From contig JAIELG010000045.1 of the NCBI GenBank assembly GCA_019753155.1, forward strand, positions 1 to 47,020: DNA of 47,020 bases. The letters run 5' to 3'. Shown here piece after piece: positions 8,840 to 17,277 of this stretch (positions within the stretch are counted from its first letter, which is position 1; the number at the start of each line of letters is the position of its first letter). A model generated the notes under the pieces. That model saw only the letters and a list, made by a program, of their open reading frames with translations. It ran no database searches and had not been told where the DNA came from. The DNA comes from Burkholderiales bacterium. Lineage in GTDB: Bacteria > Pseudomonadota > Gammaproteobacteria > Burkholderiales > JABEVD01. Position numbers and translations under genes: made by a program.

Positions 8840-9451
8840 TCAGGCTATGGCTTGATGCTTGAATCGTCTTGCAACGAAACTGATGACACCGAATCCTGCC
8901 AGCAATAATCCCATTTCGCCTGGCTCTGGAACGGGTGAAATGATCGTAGGTCCTCCCGGGACATTAAGGGCGATATTCCCCGAATAGGATCCGCCAAGAG
9001 GGCTGTTGCTTGTTCCCGCGACATTCAGCGCGTAGGTGATGCCTTGGGAAAGCCCGCTGAACGACATCGTGGCAATCGTGTTCGGATAGGAAGTCGTTCC
9101 GACCGTCAGCGGCCCCAAAACCCCCATTGAAACAAGGGTCAGTCCGCCCTGAGCATTGACCGAGTCAAGTTCGAAATTCGAAAGCCTGACGTTGGGGGCA
9201 ATCCCGTTCACCGAAATATTGATGCCCGCAATCGTATTGGTTGCGCCTGAACCCGCTGCATAGGACGGTATGGCGAAGGAAAAATAATCGTTGAAAGCCG
9301 AATTTGCGGCAATGTTGTTGCCGAAGTACGCAGTGTAGCCGTTGTTGAAGTTGAGCGTGGCGACCGGGGTCATCGCTTCAGCCGCCCCCGCATCGAGTCC
9401 GACGACCAAGGCAATAACGGCCAGCGCCATTGATTTGCGTAGAGATGCCAT
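8840..9451 (-). CDS. PEP-CTERM sorting domain protein (paralogue 1)
   Basis: 203 residues. A signal peptide (about 1-26, ending AEA) and a mid-region rich in Ala, Gly, Ser, Asn and Thr are followed by the tripartite C-terminal sorting signal: PEP at 175-177, a hydrophobic helix (about 182-194) and a basic tail (ARRFKHQ). Exosortases recognise such tails, cleave near PEP and release or anchor the protein at the surface, with the EPS. XrtB at 29504-30367 is the likely partner. It is a close paralogue of the protein at 9576-10175 (shared VATLNFNNGYT and AANS..F.DYF segments). A conserved 43-bp box lies about 94 bases upstream. Confidence 0.92.
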   Translation of the reverse strand: MASLRKSMALAVIALVVGLDAGAAEAMTPVATLNFNNGYTAYFGNNIAANSAFNDYFSFAIPSYAAGSGATNTIAGINISVNGIAPNVRLSNFELDSVNAQGGLTLVSMGVLGPLTVGTTSYPNTIATMSFSGLSQGITYALNVAGTSNSPLGGSYSGNIALNVPGGPTIISPVPEPGEMGLLLAGFGVISFVARRFKHQAIA

Positions 9452-9544
9452 ATTAATTTCCTATCCATATCCGTGTTGTCATTGCGCTGCGACGCACAAT
9501 GACATTGATCAGCATGGCAATTCTAATATCTTTTGGACGAATTT

Positions 9545-9587
9545 GATATGGTCCGTTCGGACTAATTTGGTTAAATTATTGTGACAA
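9545..9587 (-). promoter_or_regulatory. 43-bp box with palindrome upstream of PEP-CTERM paralogue 1
   Basis: A 43-base block identical at 39 positions to 10274-10316. It contains the inverted repeat GTCCG-AA-CGGAC (reading the minus strand) preceded by an AT-rich arm ending in TTGTCACAATAATTTAAC. About 20 bases further towards the gene both copies have a TAGAAT element (plus-strand 9520-9525), a plausible -10. An alternative reading is TTAACC-N18-CATATC within the box itself. The upstream part overlaps the 3' end of the neighbouring PEP-CTERM gene. It probably binds a shared regulator; its identity is unknown. Confidence 0.6.
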
Positions 9588-10175
9588 CGTGATGTTTGAC
9601 GCAGCGGTTTTACGCTTGATGAATCTTGCGAGGAGATTGACGAAACCGAAACCAGCCAGCATGAACCCCAGTTCGCTCGGTTCTGAAACCGTCATGACAT
9701 TCAGGGAAATATTTCCGGAATAGGAGCCCCCGAGAGGATTTATGCTTGTTCCGGCAATATTCAATGCGTAGGTGGCGCCTTGTACAAGTGATTGAAAAGG
9801 CAGGGAGGCTATTGAATTGGGGGATGCCGCCAATGGTGAGTAGGTTCCCTGGGAAATCAGTTGCAATCCGTTTGTGGAGCCGACCTTGTCCAATTCGAAG
9901 TTTGTGAACTGTACGTTGGGGGAAACGCCGTTCGAGGACAAACCTAGTCCGGCAATCACATCCGTTGCCCCGGAACCGGTTGAATAGGAAGGGAGGGTAA
10001 AGGTGAAATAATCGCTGAAAGTCGAATTTGCCGCGATAACATTGCCGAAGAAACTGGTATAGCCGTTGTTGAAGTTCAGCGTGGCGACCGGGACAAAAGC
10101 TTTCGCCATCCCTGCGCCGAGGCTGAAACCAAGGGCAAAAACAATCGACGCCATGGTTTTGTAAATAGACTTCAT
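9576..10175 (-). CDS. PEP-CTERM-like sorting domain protein with SEP motif (paralogue 2)
   Basis: 199 residues. A signal peptide (about 1-26) is followed by a body closely similar to the gene at 8840-9451. The C-terminal signal is atypical: SEP at 164-166 instead of PEP, then a hydrophobic helix (about 169-183), the basic cluster ARFIKRK and a further 10 residues (TAASNITLSQ). The tail beyond the basic cluster is longer than in its paralogue. Processing by XrtB is likely but the motif substitution makes it worth testing. The two genes probably arose by tandem duplication, together with their upstream box. Confidence 0.88.
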   Translation of the reverse strand: MKSIYKTMASIVFALGFSLGAGMAKAFVPVATLNFNNGYTSFFGNVIAANSTFSDYFTFTLPSYSTGSGATDVIAGLGLSSNGVSPNVQFTNFELDKVGSTNGLQLISQGTYSPLAASPNSIASLPFQSLVQGATYALNIAGTSINPLGGSYSGNISLNVMTVSEPSELGFMLAGFGFVNLLARFIKRKTAASNITLSQ

Positions 10176-10273
10176 CCGCTTTTCCCGTTCAAAAATCCAT
10201 ACTCAGGCTCGATCTACTCAGCAGCAAGCTTCATAATCCAGTACGGCATTCTATCATCGCAGCGAAATATGGT

Positions 10274-10316
10274 GATATAGTCTGTTCGGACTGATTTTGT
10301 TAAATTATTGTGACAA
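10274..10316 (-). promoter_or_regulatory. 43-bp box with palindrome upstream of PEP-CTERM paralogue 2
   Basis: The second copy of the box at 9545-9587 (39 of 43 positions identical), 99 bases before the start codon, against 94 for the other copy. The palindrome has one mismatch here (AGTCCG-AA-CAGACT on the minus strand). A TAGAAT -10-like element lies 20 bases downstream (plus-strand 10248-10253). A TTAACA-N18-TATATC promoter could also be read inside the box. Keeping box, spacing and TAGAAT in both copies points to function rather than chance, although shared ancestry of the duplicated genes is part of the explanation. Confidence 0.6.
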
Positions 10317-10330
10317 TATCCGCAACTGCT

Positions 10331-11068
10331 TCAGATGGTTTTGTTGAATTGGTTTTTAACTGCTCGGGCAAGTCGAGTCAATGTTCGAACACCTGCCCAG
10401 CGATCATACCAGCGCAAAGTATGGACATCTGTTCTTGAACTTCTCTGAAACCCAAGCTCGGGAACGGTGGCTAGTGTTTCCATATCGGGATTTGCCCGCC
10501 TGAACCAGCAATAAGCTCCATCCACATGCATGGGTCCCCCATCCGGATCGCCTCCCGGGCGTGTCAGCATGGTTTCCAGATAGTCGACAAGCCTGTTTAT
10601 GGCGGGCTGCCTGAATCCGATAAAGTGCGTTGTTTGTATCGCCATATCGGAAGGCACAATCACTAACTCGGAATTTTGCAATGTATCGGGCGGGGAGAGG
10701 GCTTGATAACCGCCATAAAATACTGCCCAGCTGAGATTTTCCAGGCTGCGAATGATGGCAGATATCCTCGACAGAAAATCCGAAGAAAAATTCAGATCAT
10801 CTTCAAAAATCAGAATACGGTCTAAGCCGCGCAAGCGGGCATCCTTAAGAACACCCAGGTGACTCAAGAAACAGCCGCGTGCGCCTATGGACCCAAATTC
10901 ACCGGCATCATCCGGACGAACGGCAGTAAAAAACACAATTCGCGGGTCATCGACACTCAAGCCAATATTCTGGAGTTGCGTTTGCATTTCCTGCCTGCGG
11001 TCAGTACGAGCGGCAAGATTGATGATGTAAATTTGCTGAAAATAATCCAATAAATTGTATGGCTGCAT
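10331..11068 (-). CDS. Glycosyltransferase family 25 protein
   Basis: 245 residues from the ATG at 11068, preferred because AAGG lies eight bases upstream. A GTG at 11104 would add 12 residues. GT25 hallmarks are an N-terminal IYIINLAARTDRR segment, GCFLSHLGVLKDA in the middle and the acidic motif ILIFEDDLNF. GT25 enzymes add galactose or glucose to LPS cores and other surface glycans. The gene is on the minus strand upstream of the PEP-CTERM pair, separated from it by the regulatory box. It is most likely a branch or decoration enzyme of the locus. Confidence 0.85.
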   Translation of the reverse strand: MQPYNLLDYFQQIYIINLAARTDRRQEMQTQLQNIGLSVDDPRIVFFTAVRPDDAGEFGSIGARGCFLSHLGVLKDARLRGLDRILIFEDDLNFSSDFLSRISAIIRSLENLSWAVFYGGYQALSPPDTLQNSELVIVPSDMAIQTTHFIGFRQPAINRLVDYLETMLTRPGGDPDGGPMHVDGAYCWFRRANPDMETLATVPELGFQRSSRTDVHTLRWYDRWAGVRTLTRLARAVKNQFNKTI

Positions 11069-11548
11069 TTGCACGACCTTGGTTTTTACTGCATTACCCT
11101 TCACCTGAAAACCAGTGCGACACGATAACTGGCGGGATGTCGGCGGGAAAGATAGTGCTGGAGAATGCAGGGTTTGTCAAGAATGCGTCTTGTGCCGTAG
11201 CGCCCGGACTGGGTGGTCATATCTTTGACATTAAATACTGGTAATATTCCGGGATTTATTTCTTATTCGAAATGCGCTGCTCAATGGCGGAGACGGAGGA
11301 TGTCTTGTTTGCTACTCATTTCCCGGAACTATTCGACTCCTGAGGATGACAGTGACTTCAATTAAAAGCGGATCATTCAAGTTTACCTATATCCCGGAAC
11401 TGGATGGGTTGCGCGGGGCTGCAATACTGGTGGTGATGCCATGAAGATCGCTGCTGAAGTATCACAACGAATTGATGTTTCAAGATTTCTGTTGATTTTT
11501 GATACGGCCGTCCCGCTTTTTTACCCGACTAACCGGGAGCGATTCTAA
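11069..11548. other. Intergenic region with divergent leaders and an acyltransferase remnant
   Basis: 480 bases between the minus-strand GT25 gene and the plus-strand acyltransferase. Apart from the remnant at 11346-11444 (listed separately) I see no gene. Short open frames at 11059-11244 lack any recognisable coding pattern. Confidence 0.5.
11346..11444 (+). pseudogene. 5' remnant of an acyltransferase-3 family gene
   Basis: An ATG-initiated 32-codon frame encodes an N-terminus ending in YIPELDGLRGAAILVVMP and then stops. YxPELDGLRGxAIxxVM is the characteristic first helix of the acyltransferase-3 (OafA/YrhL-type) family, whose members are usually 340 residues or longer. A GAGG lies just upstream of the ATG. 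The rest of the gene is absent. An intact but different acyltransferase starts about 100 bases further on the same strand, so this looks like the stump of an earlier acyltransferase left after gene replacement. Confidence 0.75.
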
Positions 11549-12652
11549 ATGAGATTGTCGGACTTTACTCAGGGGCGAGACAACAATTTCAATCTTATCC
11601 GTATTGTTGCTGCCCTTGCCGTGCTGGTTACGCACAGCTTCGCATTGACGGTAGGTTCCGGCAACGCAGAGCCATTGCGGGCAAGTCTCGGCATGACAAT
11701 GGGGTCGATTGCGGTCGACGTGTTCTTCATTGCCAGCGGGTTTCTCGTTACGGCCAGTCTGTTGAACAGACAAAGCGCCATCGATTTTGTTTGGGCCAGG
11801 GTTCTCAGGATATTCCCGGCTTTGTCGGTCATGCTTTTTTTGACTGTTTTCGGTCTCGGCGCTTTCTTCACGTCATTGCCAGCGCCATCCTATTTTACCA
11901 ATCCTGGCACATACGTTTACCTTGTAAAGTGCATATCGTTGATCACTGGCGTTGCCTATAGCTTGCCTGGTGTTTTCGATTTAAATCCATACAAGAATGT
12001 GGTCAATGGGTCGCTTTGGACGCTGCCTAACGAGATAAAAATGTATCTGATTCTGGTCGTGGGCTGGATAATGCTCGGAGTGCGGAAAAATTCAAGGCCG
12101 AGCATATTCAGATTCTCGATTGTCGCGGGCGCCATATTTTCCGGTATTCTCGTAACAATCCGGCACACGCCGGCGGAGGGGCACTTTCTAATGCTTTTCT
12201 TTATGTTTTTTTGTGGGGCAATGTTTTATGTCATGAAAGAAAGAATAATTTTATCACGCACGCTGTTCTGGCTGTTTTTATGTACGCTGCTGATATCCGC
12301 TGCCATCGATAAGCAGATTTTTTATTTTGTATACTTGTTCACCATTGCGTACCTGCTGTTTTATGTCGCTTATGTTCCGGGTGGATTTTTAAGGAAATAC
12401 AATAGCATGGGAGATTATTCGTATGGTGTTTACATTTATGCTTTCCCTGTGCAACAGTCTGTCGTGGCGTTGATTCCCGGCGTACCGGTTTTGTCTATGC
12501 TGACGATCTCCGCATCCATAACTCTTTTGTTGGCTGTACTTTCGTGGCATTTTCTGGAGCAGCGTGTTCTCGGCCTGAAAGGGGTTTATGTCGGCCACAC
12601 CAGAAGAGTTTTTGCTGAGTTCATGACAAGCTCGGCAACCCGGGGAGGATAA
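11549..12652 (+). CDS. Acyltransferase-3 family membrane O-acyltransferase
   Basis: 367 residues with about ten membrane segments. Family features are the N-terminal NFNLIRIVAALAVLVTH with its conserved arginine and histidine, VDVFFIASGFLV, the RxxRIFP-like WARVLRIFPAL, and NGSLWTLPNE. These enzymes move acetyl or other acyl groups onto sugars of EPS, LPS or peptidoglycan. It is the only complete plus-strand gene inside the minus-strand eps block and follows a truncated acyltransferase. It is therefore probably a later acquisition that changes polymer acetylation. Confidence 0.87.
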   Translation: MRLSDFTQGRDNNFNLIRIVAALAVLVTHSFALTVGSGNAEPLRASLGMTMGSIAVDVFFIASGFLVTASLLNRQSAIDFVWARVLRIFPALSVMLFLTVFGLGAFFTSLPAPSYFTNPGTYVYLVKCISLITGVAYSLPGVFDLNPYKNVVNGSLWTLPNEIKMYLILVVGWIMLGVRKNSRPSIFRFSIVAGAIFSGILVTIRHTPAEGHFLMLFFMFFCGAMFYVMKERIILSRTLFWLFLCTLLISAAIDKQIFYFVYLFTIAYLLFYVAYVPGGFLRKYNSMGDYSYGVYIYAFPVQQSVVALIPGVPVLSMLTISASITLLLAVLSWHFLEQRVLGLKGVYVGHTRRVFAEFMTSSATRGG

Positions 12653-12707
12653 GGCGCATAATTGAGTTCGTTGCTGGATATTGGTGAAAAAGCCGGATGC
12701 CGATCTT

Positions 12708-13235
12708 TCAGTCGTTTTGGGCTGCAGGATTCACGATTTTTGCTGGAATGCCGACAACAGTGGCTCCAGGGGGGACATCGTGGAGAACGACGGCATTGGC
12801 GCCGATCTTTGCGTGGTCCCCGATAGTTACGGCGCGAATGATTTTCGCACCGGCTCCGATGTCCACGTGCCCCCCGATTTTAACGTCTGCAACAACAGTG
12901 ACTTGCTGTAGAAACAAGCAATTGCATCCGATGTCTGCGTCAGGGTGGATTACCACCCCGTTAGGGTGGATAAGCAAGAAGCCTCCTCCGATTTGGCAGT
13001 TCAGCGGGATGTCTGCGCCTGTAACAATGCTCCAGAAGCGATGCTGCAAGATACTTGATTTGCAGAAATAGAATCTCAGAATTCCATTTCTTTTTTGCCA
13101 TTTTTGATATTGCCGTATTGATTTGAGTAGCTGGCGTGCGGGATCCCACCACTGGCGAAGTTCTTCACGACTCCAGTCCGGGACGGTTGCAGATACTAGG
13201 GGCAGGTTTCCATTTTTCATTTTGCCAAGGCACAT
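12708..13235 (-). CDS. Hexapeptide-repeat (CysE/EpsC-like) O-acetyltransferase
   Basis: 175 residues. The C-terminal two thirds show left-handed beta-helix hexapeptide repeats (IHPNGVVIHPDADIGCN, IGGHVDIGAGAKI, VTIGDHAKIGANAVV) and end with the VVGIPAKIV element typical of serine acetyltransferase-like enzymes. The N-terminal helical part is shorter than in true CysE, as in the EPS-cluster homologues. It probably acetylates a sugar precursor or polymer. The start could instead be the ATG at 13220. It converges on the acyltransferase at 11549-12652, with 55 bases between the stops. Confidence 0.85.
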   Translation of the reverse strand: MCLGKMKNGNLPLVSATVPDWSREELRQWWDPARQLLKSIRQYQKWQKRNGILRFYFCKSSILQHRFWSIVTGADIPLNCQIGGGFLLIHPNGVVIHPDADIGCNCLFLQQVTVVADVKIGGHVDIGAGAKIIRAVTIGDHAKIGANAVVLHDVPPGATVVGIPAKIVNPAAQND

Positions 13236-13333
13236 GTCAACACGTTGGGTATTTATCTATGGGCTGTTCTTGTCGTGAGATCCCATCGTTCCAGCGGCGA
13301 TGTAAACAGCATTCGCTTTGGGCGGCTTGAAAC

Positions 13334-14200
13334 TTATTTCCCAAGCAAGTTCCTGACCGCAGTTTTGAATGGCCACTTGATATGCAGAACATAAAAGTCC
13401 GACAGGGCCAGTTTGAGCAATCCATCCGTACTCACTCCGAATCGCCGGTAAAGCTTGCGAAGTTGCGCCGTGTAAGCGAATGAGGCTTCTCTTGCGGCGA
13501 AATGCATCATGTGAGGCTCCTGAACTTGTCCTGTGACAACGGCATTGAACCGGCAGCGCCCGACGGAAGCGTCCATGTCCATGGTTCCCCTGACGGCGCT
13601 GAGGTGCCTGGAAAAGAAGTTCCCATGAGGCATGGGGCGAAGGCCGAGAATCGTCATGGCGATATTCATGACATCTTCGTCAGCATAACGGATATTGCCG
13701 GCGTAATCGGCATAGTTCGCCGTGATTTCCCTGGCCAGGTCGAAAATACTCTGGCATTCCGGTTTTCGAAAATAGGCATGCCCGGCGCCATCGATCTGCA
13801 CCAGCCTGTCCTTGCCGATTCGCTTCAGGACAAGCGCTTTATCCAATCCGAAGGCGCTGAACCCATCCGTGGCATAGCTGCCGCATGCGGTATAGGGCTG
13901 TGTTTTCCAGTCATCCAGTATCCCACTCAACGGCTTGAATATCAGGACATCGGAATCGAAAAAAAAAGTTTCCTGGAAAGGAGAGTATCGATCCAGGTTG
14001 ACTTTATGTTCGAACCCCTTGATGGAAGGATCCTGCTCGAGCACATGATCGAAATAGGGTTCGAGCAATTTGCATACCGATGGCGGCCAGCAGGCGACGG
14101 CAATGGGAACGCCCGGGTTGGAGATGCGAAGCGAAAGGGCGAGCCCGATGGCTTTCTGGTAATCACTTGGGGTGGACAGGGTCAGTACGCCAAAACTCAT
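13334..14200 (-). CDS. Putative GT-A fold glycosyltransferase
   Basis: 288 residues. The order of elements suggests a GT-A nucleotide-diphospho-sugar transferase: an N-terminal beta-strand and helix (MSFGVLTLSTPSDYQKA), then a DxD-type motif in ETFFFDSDVLIFKPL near residues 77-91, and GHAYFR further on. I cannot assign a numbered GT family. It sits with other sugar-transfer genes on the minus strand, 77 bases after the gene at 14278-15018. Sugar specificity is unknown. Confidence 0.65.
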   Translation of the reverse strand: MSFGVLTLSTPSDYQKAIGLALSLRISNPGVPIAVACWPPSVCKLLEPYFDHVLEQDPSIKGFEHKVNLDRYSPFQETFFFDSDVLIFKPLSGILDDWKTQPYTACGSYATDGFSAFGLDKALVLKRIGKDRLVQIDGAGHAYFRKPECQSIFDLAREITANYADYAGNIRYADEDVMNIAMTILGLRPMPHGNFFSRHLSAVRGTMDMDASVGRCRFNAVVTGQVQEPHMMHFAAREASFAYTAQLRKLYRRFGVSTDGLLKLALSDFYVLHIKWPFKTAVRNLLGK

Positions 14201-14277
14201 ATCACGTCTTCTCGGGGGCTTCTGCAGTAGGGCGTTTGCATGGCATTTTACTCAGAAAATATTACAAGGCGGTTAAG

Positions 14278-15018
14278 TTAGCCGGAAATCAGTCGGCGAA
14301 ATGGGAACAAAGCCAGTTTCGCCGCCGCTTCCAGCGCGAACCTCACCGGCGTCAACCTGCCCTGAAAATTGGTGCCATCCGTTCCCCTCCGCCCTACAAT
14401 GAAGGGCGGCCAGAAAAATGTGGTCACGATCCTGCATGGGGTGCGAGTCGTTGCAAGTATTTTCTCTGCAAGAATCAGCTCGGGTGCCTTGCCGGTGGCA
14501 AATTTTTGCCAGAGGCTCTTGATGTGGTGTTCGTAGCCATGCCGGCTCCATGCCATGAATCCCATCTCGGCCCATCCATGGCTCACATTGCAGTAGAGGT
14601 CGAACGATGGCGGCGTCATCGCGATGACCCGCCCCAGGTTTTTTACCATGTAGCGCCCGGTGACTTTCCATACCCGGTCTGTGCCGTCCATATGCCTGAA
14701 TGTTTCGGCATGGGTAAAAGCATGGTCGATCAGGCGGAATTCCCCATAGCCCCGATGGTAGGACGGGTCGTAATCGAGGTCGTAGAAACTGACCCACTCG
14801 ATATCCGGGGAAGGATAGTGTTCGGACAAGCAGCTCAAGTCGAAGCCTGAGTTGTCCACGTAAACGATTTTGTCCACGATTCCCTGCTCCAGAAGATGGC
14901 AATGGAACTCGAGCGCTTCGTCGTAATCCTTCAGACGTTCGGCAGGATCGGCCAGCTTCAATTGAGGCTGGTTGGGCTTGGGGCGAATTGTCGAAGTGAG
15001 CAGAAGAATGTTCTTCAT
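14278..15018 (-). CDS. Uncharacterised protein of the EPS locus, possible glycosyltransferase
   Basis: 246 residues with no signal peptide. It begins MKNILLLTSTIRPKPNQP, then a helical region with DYDEALEFH, a strand ending in VYVDNSG, and later RGYGEFRLIDHAF and WKVTGRYMVKNL. The strand-helix start and the VDNSG turn resemble GT-A enzymes, but a clear DxD is not seen. The ATG overlaps the stop of the upstream flippase gene by four bases (ATGA), so it is translationally coupled to repeat-unit export. Function is unresolved. Confidence 0.6.
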   Translation of the reverse strand: MKNILLLTSTIRPKPNQPQLKLADPAERLKDYDEALEFHCHLLEQGIVDKIVYVDNSGFDLSCLSEHYPSPDIEWVSFYDLDYDPSYHRGYGEFRLIDHAFTHAETFRHMDGTDRVWKVTGRYMVKNLGRVIAMTPPSFDLYCNVSHGWAEMGFMAWSRHGYEHHIKSLWQKFATGKAPELILAEKILATTRTPCRIVTTFFWPPFIVGRRGTDGTNFQGRLTPVRFALEAAAKLALFPFRRLISG

Positions 15019-16373
15019 AATGGGTGGAGAATCGGATTAAAGTGAAAGCCTGCCCAGACAATCGCCGCAGACGCCAGAATGGCGACCGCATCCAGCCAGG
15101 CTATCCAGACGGAATACAGGCGTTGGACGTAGATATTGGCCAGGTAAACGAGCAGATTCTGCGCCGCCAGAGCGACGATAATGCCGGTTGCGCCGTCGAG
15201 CCAGCCGCCGATCAGGATAGCGCCGACATAGAAGATAAACTTTGCCGTTTCAAGTTTCAGCGCCAGCAAGGAGTTGCCCATTGCCAGATAGAATGGGCCG
15301 ATCCCGGAAATGATCACCGGGATCAGGCCTGCCGCGTAGATGCGGAACATCCAGCCGGCATTGTGGTAGCGTGAATCGAACAGCAGATCGATGAGTTGCT
15401 GTCCCATGACCACGATTATCCACAGCATCGGCAAAAATGCGGCAATTGTAGCGCGGCGGACTTTACCGATGCGCGCCCGCAATTCTTCGGCTTGCATGTG
15501 CTTGATGTGGGCATACACCGGGAGCAATACCTTGTTGCTGACCTGATCATAGAGATTTTCCACCACCTTCGCCAGGGTCGCGGCGATGGAAAAGAGTCCC
15601 AGGTCAACCATATTCATGAATTTGCCGAGAATCAGACTGGCGGCACTGTTGATAAAGAAGCTCAGGAAGGTGCTGACAAAGATCCAGCGGCCGAACTTTA
15701 CCATCGCGTGCAGCGCAGTTTTGTCCCAGCAAAAGCGGTTTGAAATTCCCGGGAGCCACCAGTGGCTGGCAAGCATTTTTACGATCCCGGCGAAGAGCGA
15801 ACCTGCTACCAGCACCCATACGGAGGGGTGAATGAGGGCGACGCTCACCATGAGCGCAATCGCAGCGATCTGTGAACCGATCTCCAGCAGCGTCAACTGG
15901 CCGAGAGCCAGATTGCGATTCGTCGTGAATATGCTCGTCGCATTGAAGCCGGAAATGACGGAAGTCAGCCCGGCGACAGGAATGAGCCAGAGCAGCATGG
16001 GGTCGCCATAAAACTTCATGAATGGCCACGCGCCGACTATGCAACAGAACCAGATGACGAAACCCCGTATGACCTGCACTGTCCAGGCCGTATTGAGAAA
16101 ATTCTTGTCTTCGCTCCGGTCGCTCTGGATGATGCTGGGCCCGATCCCGACGTCCGAGAACATGGCAAGGCCAATCATGAACACATTGACGAGGGCCATG
16201 AGGCCGAAATGCTCCGGCGCCAGCAGGCGCGTAAGCACCAGATTGCTGGCCAGTCGCAATACCTGACTGGCGCCATAGCCGGCCACGATCCAGGTGGCTC
16301 CGATCACGGAGCGTTTCGTGAGTGAAGAAGGGATCTTCCCTGTGTTTTCAGTGCTGGTCGCTTGTTCTTGCAT
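15015..16373 (-). CDS. Wzx-like oligosaccharide flippase
   Basis: 452 residues with 12 to 14 hydrophobic segments spread over the whole length. The N-terminus carries GATWIVAGYGASQVLRLASNL and LAPEHFGLMALVNVF, typical of the polysaccharide_synt/MATE-like PST family. It would flip undecaprenyl-linked repeat units from the cytosolic to the periplasmic face for the Wzy polymerase. It precedes the uncharacterised gene at 14278-15018 with a four-base overlap and follows the WecG/TagA gene after 80 bases. Confidence 0.9.
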   Translation of the reverse strand: MQEQATSTENTGKIPSSLTKRSVIGATWIVAGYGASQVLRLASNLVLTRLLAPEHFGLMALVNVFMIGLAMFSDVGIGPSIIQSDRSEDKNFLNTAWTVQVIRGFVIWFCCIVGAWPFMKFYGDPMLLWLIPVAGLTSVISGFNATSIFTTNRNLALGQLTLLEIGSQIAAIALMVSVALIHPSVWVLVAGSLFAGIVKMLASHWWLPGISNRFCWDKTALHAMVKFGRWIFVSTFLSFFINSAASLILGKFMNMVDLGLFSIAATLAKVVENLYDQVSNKVLLPVYAHIKHMQAEELRARIGKVRRATIAAFLPMLWIIVVMGQQLIDLLFDSRYHNAGWMFRIYAAGLIPVIISGIGPFYLAMGNSLLALKLETAKFIFYVGAILIGGWLDGATGIIVALAAQNLLVYLANIYVQRLYSVWIAWLDAVAILASAAIVWAGFHFNPILHPL

Positions 16374-16453
16374 GATGGGAAGCGGAGTTTGTCATTATTA
16401 TAAACAGCCGGATCGTCGGATTCGAGTGCGCCACTGCTATGTGGTGAAAACCC

Positions 16454-17248
16454 TCACGATTTTGTCCCCTGCAGGAGTTCCTTCACAATCAGCAAAATAA
16501 ATTGACTGTCCTGCAAAATGTAGCGTCTCCAAAGCCTGTCCGGCTCCTGCATTAATCGCCAGAACCATTCCATGCCGATGCACCGTACCCAAAGCGGCGC
16601 GCGTTTGATCGTTCCGGCTGCAAAATCAAATGCTGCGCCGACTCCGAGAATCGGCCCGACATCGAGGTTCGCCATATATCGGGCGGCCCATTTTTCCTGC
16701 TTGGGCGCCCCCACTCCAACGAACAGAATGTCTGCTCCGGAGTCGTTGATCATTGCCACAATCCGCTCCGATTCTGCATCGTCTTTTTCGAAACCGAAGG
16801 GCGGTGAGTAGACGCCTGCCACGCGCAGCAATGGATTGTGTTGTTCGAGCTTGAATGCCGCCTTTTCAGCGACACCGGGCAATCCGCCAAGGAAAAAAAG
16901 CTTCAGGCCATTCTGAGCGGCGAGCCTTGCGACTTCAGGCAGGAGATCCGCGCCCGTAACCCTTTCCGGCAGACTCTTTCCTCTCAGGCATTTGCTGAAC
17001 CACACCAGAGGCATGCCGTCTGCAAAACGAAACATGGCGCGATGGTATAGTTCGAACATCGCCTCGTCTTTTTGCATGCCCATGACATGATCGACATTGG
17101 GCGTCACCACCAGCCCCTTTTTTTTCTCGATGGCAGCATCCACAATCATTTGCGCTGCTTCCGCCAAAGTACATGCGCAATAATCCAGCCCGAACATTCT
17201 GACTTGGGCGCAATTATTGGCGAGATTACCTTGGTGTTGTTCCTTCAT
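16454..17248 (-). CDS. WecG/TagA/CpsF family glycosyltransferase
   Basis: 264 residues. Family motifs in order: VVTPNVDHVMGMQKD, FADGMPLVWFSK, ERVTGADLLPEVARL, LFVGVGAPKQEKW, then LGVGAAFDFAAGTIKRAP and GMEWFWRLMQEPDRLWRRY at the C-terminus. WecG/TagA enzymes add N-acetylmannosamine(uronic acid) or related sugars to a polyprenyl-PP-GlcNAc acceptor. They therefore pair naturally with a WecA-like initiator such as the one at 5947-7086. A GGAGA lies upstream of the start. Confidence 0.93.
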   Translation of the reverse strand: MKEQHQGNLANNCAQVRMFGLDYCACTLAEAAQMIVDAAIEKKKGLVVTPNVDHVMGMQKDEAMFELYHRAMFRFADGMPLVWFSKCLRGKSLPERVTGADLLPEVARLAAQNGLKLFFLGGLPGVAEKAAFKLEQHNPLLRVAGVYSPPFGFEKDDAESERIVAMINDSGADILFVGVGAPKQEKWAARYMANLDVGPILGVGAAFDFAAGTIKRAPLWVRCIGMEWFWRLMQEPDRLWRRYILQDSQFILLIVKELLQGTKS

Positions 17249-17277
17249 TCAGTTCTCCGATGCTTTCCTATATCAGG

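Noticed and set aside
9452-9544. Sigma-54 promoter for the PEP-CTERM genes
   Set aside because: PEP-CTERM genes in some related bacteria need RpoN, so I looked for TGGCAC-N5-TTGC in both upstream regions; no copy keeps the GG/GC spacing.
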